Assembly: GCA_026214975.1 (NCBI GenBank)
Contig: JAOBSW010001195.1
Span: 124,001 to 188,000, forward strand
Length of the DNA: 64,000 bases
Reading direction: 5' to 3'
Source: Gentiana macrophylla
Taxonomy: Eukaryota; Streptophyta; Magnoliopsida; Gentianales; Gentianaceae
The translations under genes were made by a program, and so were the position numbers. This document shows positions 34,471 through 47,116 of this stretch, piece after piece. The notes under the pieces were generated by a model. That model did not search any database. It was not told the origin of the DNA and saw only the letters and a list, made by a program, of their open reading frames with translations. Every line of letters begins with the position of its first letter. Positions within the stretch are counted from its first letter, which is position 1.

Positions 34471-35670
34471 ATGATGAAAAGAAGAAATACAAAACATCTG
34501 AAAAGAGAAAAAGGCAAGAAAGCACTCAAGGCTGAATCTAGCAGTGAAAAGAATGAAGAAGCATCTGATAACAATTCAGATAACAGTGATGAAGAAGACA
34601 GCTCAGACAATGAAAAAGCTTGTCTATGCCTCATGACCAAAGAATTAGATGAAGATGAAGGTGATAGCTCAGACATTGAGAAAACAAGCCTATGTCTAAT
34701 GGCCAAAGAATCAGATGATACTGAGGTAACATCTAGCTCTTACTCTTCATCAAATGCATCCACATCTAACACTGCACAATCTTCTATTCTCCCTTTAGAT
34801 CCAGCAGACCTAGTCCAAAATCTCATGACTAAATTTGATGAAATTGAAATGAATCATGAAATTCTGGAAAAGGAATGCAAGGATATAAGAAAGGAAAATA
34901 AAAGATTAAAGAAAGAACTGGATAAAGAAAAAGCTGAACTAACTAGTAAGGAGATCTACTCAAATGATCAACAAACAGCAGAGGTTCATACATCATCATT
35001 TGTTGATGATCGATTGAGAATATTCCCTACCAGATTAAGATAACAAATGAACTAGATTTACAAACCCTCAAAAGGTTTGGATCCAGATCCTGGTCTTGGC
35101 TATAATATCAGGGATGAGAGTAGAAACAATAGTCAACACATTCGAATCCAGGGTCAACATTGAACCCAAATTCGAGAAAAGGACGAACTCATGGTCTCAA
35201 CCACTCATCTGTGCCGGTGAAGTCAAAACCCGAGTGCATGTAAAATAGCGACTAAATCATCAATCAAGTCAATCAAAAGCAAGGACTTTCTGAAAGGTAA
35301 ATGAAGACTTTATCCTTCAGAGGATGATTGGAATGTTGCACCTCCAAAATACAAGAAGAAACCATTCCATAATGTGCATCATGTGTTTAAGAAAAATCAA
35401 ACTAGGTATGTTCCTAGACACGTGAAGCAAGTTAGGTTTCCCACTGCATATTGGAAAGTGAAGAAGGATGTAAATGCACCAAAAAGTAGAGAAAAGTATC
35501 AGAATACCTTCAGTAGAAATACTAGAAGCTATTCAGCCATGCCTTATATATATGAAGTTGATGACTTTAACTATCCAAAAAGAAGAGCATTTGGATATAC
35601 ACTTGGAGTATGAGGCATGACTGATAACAGGTATGGACCCAAACAGTGTTGGATACCTAAACTTAATTAA
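34471..35670 (+). pseudogene. Gag-protease linker of element E
   Basis: The first part (frame 34396-35043) is a Ser/Asp/Glu-rich acidic region with two copies of a D.EK.(A/S)LCLM(T/A)KE repeat (34606-34640 and 34666-34713). A Lys/Glu-rich segment that is probably coiled coil follows (34840-34950). The part 35040-35300 is scrambled, with TCGA words where CTGA would restore the expected reading. From 35374 a basic segment leads to protease. Such long linkers between gag and protease are typical of Sireviruses. Confidence 0.65.
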
Positions 35671-36075
35671 TTTGTTTTGTAGGATGTCTGGTACATAGAC
35701 AGTGGATGTTCCAGACACGTGACAGGAAACAAGAGATGGCTCACTGACTTTAAAGCTTTTGATGGACCCTAAGTCATATTTGGTGGCAAAGAAAACCTTG
35801 GCAAGATTAAGGGGGAAGGCACAATGCTCAAGAACAATCTGAAGATTCAAAATGTGGCATATGTCAAAGGACTTAATTTCAATCTGATGAGCATTAGTCA
35901 ATTTTGTGACAAAGTATATAATGTGCACTTCAGCAAGGAAGGATGCAAAGTCATTCACAGCCAAACCAACACAGTAGTACTTGCAAGAAGAAGAAAAGAT
36001 AACATGTATGTGGTGGATTGGAAAGCGTACCAAGGCAAAAACATGTTTGTTTGTCAAAAACAAGCAATCAACTAG
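35671..36075 (+). pseudogene. Copia protease of element E
   Basis: The active site VWYIDSGCSRHVTG has its catalytic Asp at 35698-35700. The flap-side region is read as VIFGGKENLGKIKGEG. An in-frame TAA at about 35770 follows AFDGP. The frame then resumes with AYVKGLNFNLMSISQFCD and ends at TAG 36073-36075, before the GAG-pre-integrase region. Retropepsin cleaves the Gag-Pol precursor in the particle. Confidence 0.88.
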
Positions 36076-37075
36076 TCAAGTTATGGCATGAAGACTAAAT
36101 CACTGAATTTCAAGACCATCAACAAATTATCAAAGAACAAGTTAGTTGAAGGTGCCAGAGATCACATTCAAGAAAGAAAGTCTATGTGATGCATGTCAGA
36201 AAGGGATACAAATCAAAAGTTCTTTCAAGTCAAAACCCAATCAATCAACAACAAGAATTCTACATCTATTGCATATGGACCTGTTTTGACCAATCACACC
36301 AGTAAGTGTAAGTGGTAAGAAATACTCCCTGGTAGTGGTGGATGACTACTCAAAATACACCTAGACCATCTTCATGAACAAGAAGAAAGAGACACTCAAA
36401 AAGCTGCCAGATTTGTTAAGAAGACTCCAAAATGAGAAAGAACTGAAAATCATCAAGATCAGGTCAAATAGAGGCACTGAATTACTTAATGAAATTATCA
36501 GAACCTATTGTGAAGAAAATGGAGTAATGCATGAATTATCTGCAGCAGGAACCCCACAACAAAATGGTGTAGCAGAAAGAAGAAACAGAACTCTCAAAGA
36601 AGCAGTCAGAACAATGATTGCAGAAGCATGCTTACCAAAGAGATTTTGAAATAAGCCGCAAACACAAAGCATGCCACACACAAACAGATCAATTATCAAC
36701 AAACATCATGGAAAGACTCCATATGAAATATGGAATGGGAGAAAACCTAATATCTCATATTTACATATGTTTGGATCAAAATGTTTTGTTTTGAATAGGA
36801 ATCAACTGCATGCCTTTGATGAAAAGGCTGATGAAGCAATCTTTATGGGATACTCAGACACCAGCAAAGCATTCAGAGTACTCAACAAAAGAACATTGGT
36901 GATTGAAGAATCAATACATGTAGTCTTTGATGAACCAAATACAAATGGTGAAAGTCTTCAAGAACAAGAACAAGAAGCAGCACAAAGACAAGTGTATATG
37001 AATACAACAAAGATTCAAAGAACTATTCGCACCACAATTTTGGAAATCACGATGAGCCACAAGTCAATACAATGA
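36076..37075 (+). pseudogene. Copia integrase of element E
   Basis: The zinc-binding N-terminus (36076-36300) is heavily shifted. The core has VVVDDYSKYT near 36336-36364 (first catalytic Asp region), then a TAG. The 36374-36649 frame has IRSNRGTELL, where the second catalytic Asp is replaced by Asn in the R-S-N-R word, and GVAERRNRTLKEAVRTMI with the Glu. A stop at 36647-36649 follows LPKRF. The C-terminal domain at 36671-37075 has TPYEIWNGRKPNISYLHMFG and IFMGYSDTSKAFRVLNKRT. Many shifts make it non-functional. Confidence 0.85.
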
Positions 37076-37950
37076 AGAAGCACACGAACTTGAAGCTCAT
37101 GCACAACATGAAATTACTGAAGCACCAAGTGAAGAACAACTTCAACCTGGACCTAAATTGGCTAAGAGATCATCCGAAGAACAAGTTATTAGAGATATTC
37201 ACACAGGAGTAAGAACCAGAAGACAACTGGAGCATATGTTAACATGTTTTCTATCACAAGTGGAACCCAAGACAATAGATGATGCAATTCAAGATGCAGA
37301 TTGGATTACAGCCATGCAAGAATAACTAAATGAATTTGAAAGAAATAAAGTCTGGGAACTTGTTGACAGACCAGATATGGCCAACATCATTGGAACAAAA
37401 TGGGTATTCAGAAACAAGATGGATGAACAAGGAATTGTTGTCAGAAACAAAGCAAGGCTAGTTGCAAAAGGCTATTCTCAAGCAGAAGGAATAGATTATG
37501 ATATAACATTTGCACCAGTAGCAAGATTGGAGGCAATCAGACTCTTTCTAGCTTTTGTTGCACACAAAGATTTCAAAGTCTATCAAATGGATGTCAAGAG
37601 TGCATTTCTGAATGGACTTTTGGAAGAAGAAGTATATGTAGAACAACCCCCTGGTTTCCAACTCAAAGGAAAGGAAGACAAAGTATACAAACTAAAGAAA
37701 GCTCTTTATGGACTCAAACAGGCACCCAGAGCCTGGTATGAAACACTATCACAATTTCTGATCAATAATGGATTCAACAAGGGAACTATAGATAAGACTC
37801 TATTCAAACTAGAGGAAGGAACAAGCACATTGCTAGTACAAATCTATGTTGATGACATCATCTTTGGATCAGAGCATGAAAAGTTATGTGAGAAATTTGC
37901 AAATCTGATGAAGAGTACTGAATTATTTTCTTTGCCTTCAAGTAAAGCAA
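37076..37950 (+). pseudogene. Copia reverse transcriptase of element E
   Basis: The lead-in RTRRQLEHMLTCFLSQVEP is followed by MQE, a TAA at about 37324 and [14 protein letters not shown]. The core frame 37377-37961 has [47 protein letters not shown] and the active site [10 protein letters not shown] (37843-37872). A small deletion at about 37917-37920 removes the segment before NYFL and shifts the frame into that of RNase H. The deletion was judged against element A at 7568-7610. Confidence 0.92.
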
Positions 37951-38763
37951 ATGAAGGATGAAATTTTCATTAGTAAAGCCAAGTACACAAAAGACATTAT
38001 ACACAAGTATGGTATGGACACAAGTGGCACAGCAGATACACCAATGTGTGCAAGAGTCATTCTTGGAAAAGATGAAACTGGAAAGGATGTTGATCAGAAA
38101 ATGTATAGAGGAATCATTGTATCCCTACTATACTTAACTGCAAGCAGACCTGATATAGCATTTGCAGTAGGAGTGTGTGTAAGATTTCAAGCTCAACCAA
38201 AAGAATCACATCTTCTAGCAGCCAAAAGAATAATCAAATACTTGAAAAACACTATCAATGTAGGTATTTGGTATCCAAAAGATGAAGGATTCAAGTTGAT
38301 ATCATATTCAGACTCTGACTATGCTGGATGCAAAATAGATAGAAAAAGCACATCTGGAACTTGTCAAATGCTAGGCAGCAGACTAGTTTCATGGTTTAGC
38401 AAAAAACAAAACTCCATATCTACATCAACAGCAGAAGCAGAATATATAGCAGCAAGCAGCTATTGTGCACAAATACTTTGGATTAGACAACAGCTAAGGG
38501 ACTATGGAGTGGATGAGAAAACAATTCCAATCATGTGTGACAACACAAGTGCAATATCTATCACTGAAAATCCAGTGCTGCATTCAAGAACAAAACACAT
38601 TGATGTGAGACATCACTTTATCAGAGATCATGTTGAAAAAGGAGATGTCATTCTAAAATACATACCCACTAAAGATCAATTGGATGACATCTTCACTAAA
38701 CCACTCAGTCATGAAAGATTTAGCATGCTGAGAACTGAGTTAGGAATGATTGAAATCGACTAA
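37951..38763 (+). pseudogene. Copia RNase H of element E (domain intact)
   Basis: One open frame of 270 codons reads LYLTASRPDIAFAVGVCVRF, YSDSDYAGCKIDRKSTSGT, STSTAEAEYIAASSYCAQ, MCDNTSAISI and TKHIDVRHHFIRDHV, and ends IFTKPL..LGMIEID at TAA 38761-38763. All catalytic acidic residues of copia RNase H can be seen. It is the best-kept copia domain in the window, though cut off from RT by the upstream shift. Confidence 0.92.
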
Positions 38764-39380
38764 ATACCGAAGAGTGGCTAACTGGAGTAATCGGCTAAGT
38801 AACTTCATCAGCTGTTTAAACCTTTGCTATTACAGGAGATGTAGCAGGTAAGGCACTGGTACTCGGCGAAGTTAACTTCACTGATTGTTAGGAACAGTCA
38901 AATAAAGTAGCTCAGTGAAAGAATCACTACACCGGCTAAGTGGCCAGCCAAGGCACATCAGCGAAATAAAATTGGATTCATTGGTAAATTAAAGTGTGAA
39001 CAATATCTACTTTTATACACGTGGAGAATAAGGGAGTTATGGAAGATTATCCTAAAGATGAATACACACGTGGAGATCAATTTATAATTATAGAGGTAAT
39101 GATATTATTCTTTTCAAATTACAAACGCCTCGATTCCTGGGCTCTATCATTACTTACCACAATCCACTCCCCCACTTCACTCGAATATCGCGATTTACAT
39201 ACACAAAATCACGCCATTATGTCATAAAATCTTTCCATATTCAAACCACGTTCACACAACCCAAACCATCCTATATAAACTACACTTAAAATTTTTCAGA
39301 AATCTTTACACTCCCTTGCATATCATACATTTCTCTGCAAATTCACATTTCACTCTCAAAAACCCTTTTAACTTCCAAAA
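38764..39380 (+). other. Pol to env-like spacer of element E with paired repeats
   Basis: No gene is seen here; a 68-codon frame at 39021-39227 has no recognisable content. Two imperfect repeats (38786-38819 and 38861-38895) each hold (A/C)TCGGC(T/G)AAGT followed by a palindromic core, AAGTAACTT in the first and GAAGTTAACTTC (38868-38879) in the second. They lie in the same place as the stem-loop pair of element A. A further CGGCTAAGT lies near 38933. Confidence 0.5.
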
Positions 39381-42300
39381 ATGGCTTCATCCTCCTCAAC
39401 CACCCTAAACGGGTATGAAAAATCGATTGCCCATGGATCATTCTTCCAAGAAGAACGAAGACTTAAAGCTTTGTGGAGATGATGAAGAAGCAAAACGATT
39501 GGTATTTGGATGAAAAAACCTAAAATTATCAACCTTTCTCAATCCCCCAGTAACCGAAGTCTGCTATGAAAGTCTAATTTCTTTCTGGAAATCTGCAAAA
39601 TACGTCTCTAGGCTCCTTGCAGAAGAAGGTGACGAATGGGAAGAAGATAAGATTGTTGCATCTGTCAATAGGAAAGACATAGTGATTACAGAAAAGGTAA
39701 TCCAAAAACATCTTAAACTTTCAAATAAGGGTCAAGCAAAAGTAACCTTGGTACCACAAAACCTGGATGATTTCTGGGTAACCATCGCCAAACAGGCAAA
39801 CCCAGGATCTAAGAAAGTCAATTGTCTTAGATCCGCCTTAAAGAAGCCATTCAGTGAATTCAGTGCCCTAATTGGCAAAACCATTGAAGGAAAGTTGGGA
39901 GCAAACAATGCCATGGCAGAAATCAGAATGCGGTTAATGGGAATCATCTACAACAATCTGGAGTTTAATTGGGAAAAATACTTCTTTTTAAGACTCAAAG
40001 AACAAATTCAAGGTGAAGTTAAAGCAGCCAATAAGGGAACAACAGAAAGAAAGACGAAGAAAGGACAATTCTGGGTGAAAAGTCATTTGGGATTCAGTTA
40101 CACTATCTGATGCAATGTCTCAAGGTCCCTGTTGTACAACTTCACAAACTGCATGAATCCAAGGTTATGTTTACCTATGTTAAACAACAAAGACAAGCCG
40201 GAGGAGGGAAGAGAAAGAAAACAACAACTCATCCCTCCGGTCAAAGAAAGAAACAAATGGTTCAATGCAATTTGGACAAGACAGCCTGTGGCAAATTAAT
40301 CGATGAAGAAGAAGAAGAGGACACTGATGTTGAGGCAGAACAACATGAAGAAGAAAATGAAAGTGAGGATGAACAACCTCTAAATGAGGAAAACACAGGA
40401 GACACTGGAGATGATGAGGAATCTCCAGAAGAACCTGCACAATTGTCTGCAAACGATATTGATGATCGAATTGCAGAATATATTGAATGGAAAGAAGGTG
40501 ATTCCAGAAATCAGATTCGAGATTCGGAACGCATGCTTGCTGAGGAAGCATGGCTCTTCAATTTTCTGGGAATCACCACTCTGGTTGGTGTACTTGATGA
40601 ATCTCTTCTCTGGGACATGGTAGATGCAGCAAAGGCAAAACTGCCCCAGATCTCTAACTGCCACAATGATGACTCAGAAGATGGTAGAGATGATGATGAT
40701 AACACTAATCAAGACGGTGGAGATGATCAGGATGACAATGATAATGATGACCATCTAGCTGATTATCATAACAAACAAGGAGAAGAGGTTACTCCTACAC
40801 CGGATGCAATTGATGATGACATTCTTCTAAGCACCTTCCTACATCCACATGCATCCCACAAGTCAACAACACCAGCTAAGACAACCACTCAACCACTATC
40901 TGATGCAACTCCGCCGACAAAGATCAACATAGTGGACATCGGCTCATTTCTTTGCCACACTGGATCAAGACAATCCCTCAAAGACAGAGCAAGGGGGAAG
41001 AGCAGCTCAAGCCACACCAGCATACACATCTACACAAATTCTTGAAGACTTGGATGTTCATGTAGATGTGACTCAGCAGCAAGATAGAGGATAGCAAACA
41101 GACCCAGAACCAGCTGACATCCGGCACAAACTCTCTCAGCTGGCCACTGGTATAACAAATGAAACCTTTGAAAAAGTAGCAGATCTACTAGCTGAAGAAC
41201 TAGAGCAGCAAGCCATGCATCTCAGATCCATGACCTCGGCATTGAATGAGAAAAGCTACTCCATTGAGCGAAAATTTGAGGCCATTGATGAATACATCGA
41301 GGCATAGAACATTGTTGTTCAACGCCAAGGAGACATGATGAGACAACTCAACATTAACATCACAAACAATCTTGCAGGTCTCATGCAACACATCTCTCAG
41401 GAAAATGACTCCATGGCAGTGGCATTTGGAACAAGATTCCGCAGTGTCACTGAGAAACTGACTAGTCATGATAACAGATTCACATCCATCGAATCAAAGC
41501 TGGACTCTCTGATTGGAACGGCAGAGGCAACCAATAGCATCTTACTCCAAGTAGAGGATAATCTTTGCCAAAAAGTGGGGAAATCGGGATAAGCTGAAGG
41601 ATCAACTATTAGACCCCAAACTTCATCTGAAGAACAACCGAGAGCAAGGGACAGAGAAATAAGGATCGAAATGAAGCGGAAGACTGACAAAGAGAGGCTA
41701 GAGAAGAAAGAGAAAAAGCCCTAAATGAACCCTGCACTGGATTTTCTCTTCCTATGCAAAGAAGAGATGATGACAGAGACAGATCTGGCAAACAACAAAG
41801 GCAAGGATTTAGTCAACCAAGAGGATCAGCAAGTCAACATAGACTTAGCACCAGAGGAAACACCAGTAGAGGCAGCAGCAGCTCCAGATACTCTGATGGG
41901 CACAAAATGTACATTGGTCACAAAAGCAAAGCAGAATATGAAGCAGATGTGCTGGACCATGTAAGAGAATTTTTCAGAGTACAGGAAGGACTTTTTCCTC
42001 ATCTCTCATAAGATGAAGCATGGGCTGATTGGCTAAGCTATCAGGATGAAAGGATGAGAACTGATATGGCCAAACTCTACAATGATGTCAAGAGAGAGTT
42101 TGCACTTCTAAAACAATCCAACAGCAAACCAAGTTCAGCCATACCACTTTCAGCAAAAGGACCAGAAAACTTGACAACTGAACAACAAAAAGACTTCAAC
42201 TATATGGCAAAATTCTTCAACCATATGGGTAGAATAGACAAACATGAGCAGTGGAGTCTCTACAAAAGTCTCAAGTTTGCTGACTCACATATTGCTGAAG

Positions 42301-42518
42301 CTAGGGAGAGACTTGAGAAGTACATTGGAGAACCTAGGGCAAATGAGACCATGCCAGATTTCAACAGACTCTTTGCCAAGAAAGTATTCAAGGGAGTATC
42401 AGAATACACTGCTATGGCATACTAGAAGTGGAAGTTTCCAGAAATTGAGTGGAAAGACATTGAAGAGGTTCGGACTACAAAGTTCAAAAGGTACAAGGCT
42501 GAATTAAGCAAAATGTAG
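39381..42518 (+). pseudogene. Sirevirus env-like region of element E (broken)
   Basis: The ATG at 39381 is preceded by AAAA and opens ASSSSTTLNGYEKSI. A frame change near 39475 leads to a frame with EDKIVASVNRKDIVITEKVI, LKKPFSEFSALIGKTIEGKL and RMRLMGIIYNNLEFNWEKYF. The middle (40110-41045) is basic, then very acidic with Asp/Glu runs. The later part (41050-41590) is a long probable coiled coil. The C-terminal frame (41714-42518) ends at TAG after AELSKM. Internal stops include TGA, TAG and TAA, unlike element A. No clear membrane segment is seen, so envelope function is unproved. Confidence 0.75.
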
Positions 42519-42643
42519 TTTGTAACACTTAAATAAATTTTTACCCTTGAATGGATGAATAAAAATATTGAATTTTTGTTCTGTTGATTATTATGAAAAA
42601 TTGGCTTACTTATGTTCAGGCTTATGAGGGTTTTGACATCATC

Positions 42644-42657
42644 AAAAAGGGGGAAAT
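42644..42657 (+). promoter_or_regulatory. Polypurine tract of element E
   Basis: AAAAAGGGGGAAAT directly before the 3' LTR is the same tract as in element A. Confidence 0.92.
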
Positions 42658-44061
42658 TGTTAGGAACATTTTTTGTGTTTTGATGATGGCCATACTAGCT
42701 GTTATAGCAAGCCTGAAATAAGTTAGAATTCTCTGTATAAGTCTTTACTTAGAGTCTGACATATTGTATAAGTTAAGTCAGACAAGTATTGTACTAGTTG
42801 GTAGGATGGCAAAGTAAAACAGTCATTCGGCAGAGTGAAGCCAGCCAAGCACCAACAGAGAAGCAGTGAAGACTTAATGGTATGACTTATAACCAAGGAA
42901 GTCTGTGATGACCTTGGACAAGTCTAAGTATGTTTCAAGTGATGAAATTCAATGTTCAAATATGGTGTACACTGATCTCACCCAAATCAATGATCAGTGA
43001 AGTAAAAAGATTCTCCTTATAACTAAAGTGATGAAGGAAATAGTGAATCGGCAGAGTAAACTGACTTTCGGCAAAGTGAAGGCAATAACAGTGAAGGAAG
43101 ATCTAAACGGAAATGTCAGATGGATCACGCGACCGTTCAAAGAACGGCGAAGTAATCCTTATCAGAACAGAATTGAAATATGATGAAGATTCAGAGGATC
43201 ATGCATTTAATGCACAATCAATAGAGGATCAATCACGGACGGATTTTCTGCTATACATTTGAAGGAAAACATCCGATCACTGAAATCAAGGAGAATATAA
43301 TTAAGGGGAATCAAGAATAAAATCAAAGATTATTCCCCTCATAAATATAGCCAACGGATGGAATTTCAAATCAAGAATACTCAAGGCTATAAATAGAAGG
43401 CATTGACAGACAGATAAAAAGAACGACCAGAAAAAGAAAATCAAGCAGAAACTCTATCAATTTGAAAAGCCTTCTCTCTGAACTTACAAGGACTTATCTA
43501 CAGATCAACTCAGACATCAGAACTACAATTTCATATTCAGCACTGAGATTGATCAATCAAGTTTGTGAATCTCATTCACAATAAATCAAGCAAATCGAAT
43601 CGAAGTCATCCGAGAAGGAGTTGTGCTTGTGATAGGTCTTTGAAGGATTTGATCTCGCGAGGAGTGGAAAAATGAATCAATCATCAAGCCGCATATAGTC
43701 AAGGAGTGAAAGTCTTGTAGATTGTGAAGCTTGGGAAGTCAAGGACAATCATACTATTGTATCTGTGAAAACAATAGTGAATTCCTCCAATCATCACAGG
43801 AGAAGAGTGGATTAAGGGATTACACCACTCAGAACCACTATAAGCCTTGTGTCAATTTACTTTCTGCAATCTACTTTACTGCATTCATTTAAGTTGCCTA
43901 AATTATATATGTGATTGTCCAAACTACTTTGAAACAACATAGTAAGAAGGGACTTATCCGCTGCCCAAAAGCTTTTAAATACAAGAAAAGTTTTTGAAAC
44001 TCCACTATAGTCATTCACCCCCCTCCTCTGACTATAGTTTTACCCTTCTCTGGGACCAACA
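42658..44061 (+). repeat. 3' LTR of element E
   Basis: It pairs with 31981-33390. Most of the pair is alike. However, 43585-43710 differs heavily from 32905-33030, and those differences sit at CTG/CAG words (for example ACTGAATC in the 5' copy, ATCGAATC here). Confidence 0.95.
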
Positions 44062-45237
44062 CTTCGATATGAAAAACACCAAATGTCATATCATCACATT
44101 CTTTATGCTTCAACTCTCTCTTCCCCGCTTGCAATTCATCCATCTTCTTATTTATCACCGCCATTTCTCTCAAAATATCTTCCTCATTCGAAATCTTCTC
44201 ATCCCCAATGGCAACTTCCGTTTCACTTGGACCGGGATCCCACAATTTCTCCTTTCTTGTCACACTTTCAATAGCCTTATAAACATCTTGGGCCTTGCTC
44301 ATCATAAGTGATCCATGGCATGCCAAATCAATTTGTGCCCTTGACCCTTCATGCAAGCAACTACAAAATAATTAGACTTGCATGTCCAAAGTATATTCAT
44401 GATTAGGACACATCCTCAAAAGCTTTTTAAAACAGTCCCAAGCATTGTCCAAAGATTCAGTTAAATCTTGCTTGAAATTAGCAACTCTTACCTTCAACTC
44501 CAAATATCTACCCGGTGGAAAGTATTGCTTCAAAAACTCGGTTTGTATATCATCCCATGATTGCAAGTGATGGTGGGAAAGTGACATTCCTTTGCTTGAC
44601 CCTTCAAAGAAAAGGGAAATAATGCAAGACGGGTAAATTCTTGACAAGAACTATTTTGGAATCCCGTATTGCATATTTCATCAAAGTTACAAAGATGTGA
44701 ATGCGGGTCATCATGGGCCTTTCCATGGAATTGAGCTCTACTCTCCACTAGACCGAACATATGTGACTTGAATGAAAAGTTTTTAGCATCAATGTGAGGT
44801 GGCCGAATAGGATTATGAACTTTATTTTTTCTTTGAGTTGCTTGCTCACAAAGCGGTCTATTTTGGTAGGGTGGATTTGGAGGTGGATCATATGGATAAG
44901 GTTCTTGGGGTGGTGGAGGAATTGGTGGTGGTGGTTCGAGTGGAGGTAGTGGACTTTGTGGATATGGTTCTTGTGGTGGTGATGGAGGATAGTCATTTGG
45001 ATTTAAGGGATTTTGTTCAACTTGGGCATTTCCATGTTCTTGCCCGTCTTGTGCATTCAATAAGTTCTCATCCACTTCTTCTTCTTGACTAGATGATCCT
45101 TGGGAAGATGCTTCACCAAGATCCAAACTACGACGAGCTTGACTACCTTTCTTCTCTTTAACCAAATCCCTAATATACGTATTGATATCCGGAATAATGG
45201 GAGTGCCGGGTGCCTTTCCTCGACGAGAATGGTTCAT
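44062..45237 (-). pseudogene. Gag N-terminal region of gypsy element D
   Basis: The minus-strand start ATG at 45235-45237 opens MNHSRRGKAPGTPIIPDI. A Pro/Gln/Tyr-rich segment follows (PPPPIPPPPQEPYPYDPPPN near 44870-44930). The gag core is then read with ARAQFHGKAHDDPHSHLCNF-like and CQEFTRLALFPFSLKGQAKE residues. After a shift near 44580 come LQSWDDIQTEFLKQYFPPGR and FKQDLTESLDNAWDCFKKLL, typical retrotransposon gag. A TAA/TAG region near 44356-44372 breaks it. It continues at 31975 beyond element E. Confidence 0.85.
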
Positions 45238-45387
45238 CCACTACAAGAGAGAAACAACAAGAACACAATCAAATAACACTTGGTAACTCACCAAAGAGGT
45301 AAGCACCAAAAAAGAAAAAAAAAGAAAAGATTAGAAAAGATTGACTTATTCTCAAGACTATTAAGCTAGTATAAGTATCAACCATTA

Positions 45388-45410
45388 CACAATCCCCGGA
45401 AACGGCGCCA
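45388..45410 (-). promoter_or_regulatory. Primer binding site of gypsy element D
   Basis: The minus strand reads TGGCGCCGTTTCCGGGG, a few bases inside the 5' LTR. It is the primer-site type of Athila/Tat gypsy elements and nearly matches that of element F. Confidence 0.85.
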
Positions 45411-45417
45411 AAAAACT

Positions 45418-47116
45418 TGATCAAACTTTTCTAGATGTCCAATCTAACAGGCAGTGTACCGGGTCAATTGTAGTTTAGTCTAGTGGTCAAGGTCGTATCC
45501 ACGAGGATTGTGAGGTTGAACACCGAAAAGCTATTATTATCTTGATCTAAGTCGCAAATTAACATGAAAGTAATGCTTCTAGGAATCTACTACTAAAAAG
45601 GGTGATAAAATGATAAAAGAGACTAACCAAGATGATGTGTAGACTAGAAATTCTCTTGTAGTATCATGGGAATGACTTCCTTCGTCCTACCATTCGTGTT
45701 CAAAAGTGTGAAACGGTGCATTCCTAAGCAAGCAATTCCCCCTCATACGAGTGTATGGAATTACTCTCTACCTCCTCTTTGGTCTAGGTGTCCTAAACCT
45801 AATGACTCGATATCCTATGCATGTGAATGCAATGACAATGCCAACCATCCCCGGATTAGAAATCGAATGCCATGAATGGTCGATTTTACCTTCCGGTTCT
45901 CCTATTCCTTCTCCCACACCAAGCATCTCCTTTCGGTCTCAACTAAGTGTGTGTGTGCTAGTGCTAGGTGATCAATCCAACACGAACAAGCAATACAGTG
46001 CAAATAGGAAAATATTCACAACAATTGAAACTAACAATGCAACAAATCATTCCCAATCAACATAAGAGATTATACTAATACTACAACATTATCTTGGCTA
46101 GGTTAACCTAGCCACTCATAACTACAAACATTAACATAACAAAGCTAACATTCATAATCATACGAACAGTTGAATCAAAATGAAGATTAATGATTACCAA
46201 TTACAAGCAAGAACTCGGAGTTGGTGTTCTTCATTCAACTCCAAAAGCTTTAATAGAACCAACACTAGTGTAGTTTAAATTCCAAACAAAGTAGTAGAAG
46301 TCTAGCTAAGAATCCTTAATTATAAAATCAAATTCAAGAGCTAATTTATACAAAAATTTGGCTAGGAGAGCCCTTAGGGCGTGGAGGTTCCTGCAAGGGA
46401 GAGGGAAAAAGAAGAAGATGAAGTTGGGGGTGAAAAATTATGAAATTCGATCTAAAATTAGGTTTATATGGCTGAAAACTGCTCCTGTGAAGTTTTGGCG
46501 TGCGTCACTAAAGGTTTGGTGTGCGCCACGAAATGTTTTGAAACACTCTGAATAGCTACAGTGACGTTTGACGCGCGTCACTAAGGTTTTGCGTGCGTCA
46601 CTTCACAGCAGCTCAGAAAAATTGCCCTAACATGAGTTGTAGAGCTTCAATTGATGTGATTCAAATTGCGTTGGAAAGCTCGTTTCTTCATCTACAACTC
46701 TAATTTAGAAGTCTTCTCCAGAAAATGCCTCTAAGATGTGTCAAATGTCCGTTGAAGATAGGATACAGTAGAAACACTAAGGACAATTGATCCGTTTGAA
46801 TTTGATAGCTCCTAGCACACTCTTCCAGCCATCAAAAGATGTGTTTATGGTAAACATGTGGCATCACTCGGGGTCTTGGTCAACCTATAATCCTGCAATA
46901 CAACACCAAAAAAACCAAACGTAAACCCGACACGACGCTCCGGTTACTATAACCGGTACAAACTATCAAAATATGATATTTTATATAATAATTACTATCT
47001 ACACATTTGGATGAAACTAAGTAAATAATGACTCAAATTGATATGAGAAAATCAATAAATGCATGAGAAATGGGGATAAAACATCATAAAAAGTATCATC
47101 ACTTTGACTTACATCA
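45418..47116 (-). repeat. 5' LTR of gypsy element D
   Basis: It pairs with 26573-28261. On the minus strand it ends next to the primer site. Its U5 end carries the block with ACCGGGTCAATTG and GTATCCACGAGG (45458-45506) that recurs in elements F and G. Confidence 0.9.

Larger units (their letters stand above)
31981..44061 (+). mobile_element. Sirevirus-like Ty1/copia element E, complete
   Basis: The 12.08 kb element has LTRs 31981-33390 (1410 bp) and 42658-44061 (1404 bp), TSD CTTCG (31976-31980 and 44062-44066) and primer site TGGTATCGGAGC at 33393-33404. It carries gag, protease, integrase, RT, RNase H, an env-like region and polypurine tract AAAAAGGGGGAAAT. About six differences lie in the first ~210 bases of the LTR pair, so it is fairly young. 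All coding parts carry stops or shifts. It lies in the gag of element D. Confidence 0.95.
26573..47116 (-). mobile_element. Minus-strand gypsy element D, gag-protease only
   Basis: The element has LTRs of 1689 bp (26573-28261) and 1699 bp (45418-47116). The primer-site complement CCCCGGAAACGGCGCCA at 45394-45410 and the polypurine-tract complement at 28262-28275 both fix minus orientation. Flanks are CACAG (26568-26572) and CCCAG (47117-47121), a target duplication with one mismatch. Without the Sirevirus insertion E (12.08 kb) the element is about 8.46 kb. It codes gag and protease, but no RT, RNase H or integrase is present in its ~5.1 kb interior. Confidence 0.88.

Noticed and set aside
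44838..45092. Val/Asp-rich plus-strand frame
   Set aside because: It is antisense to the Pro-rich gag region of element D.
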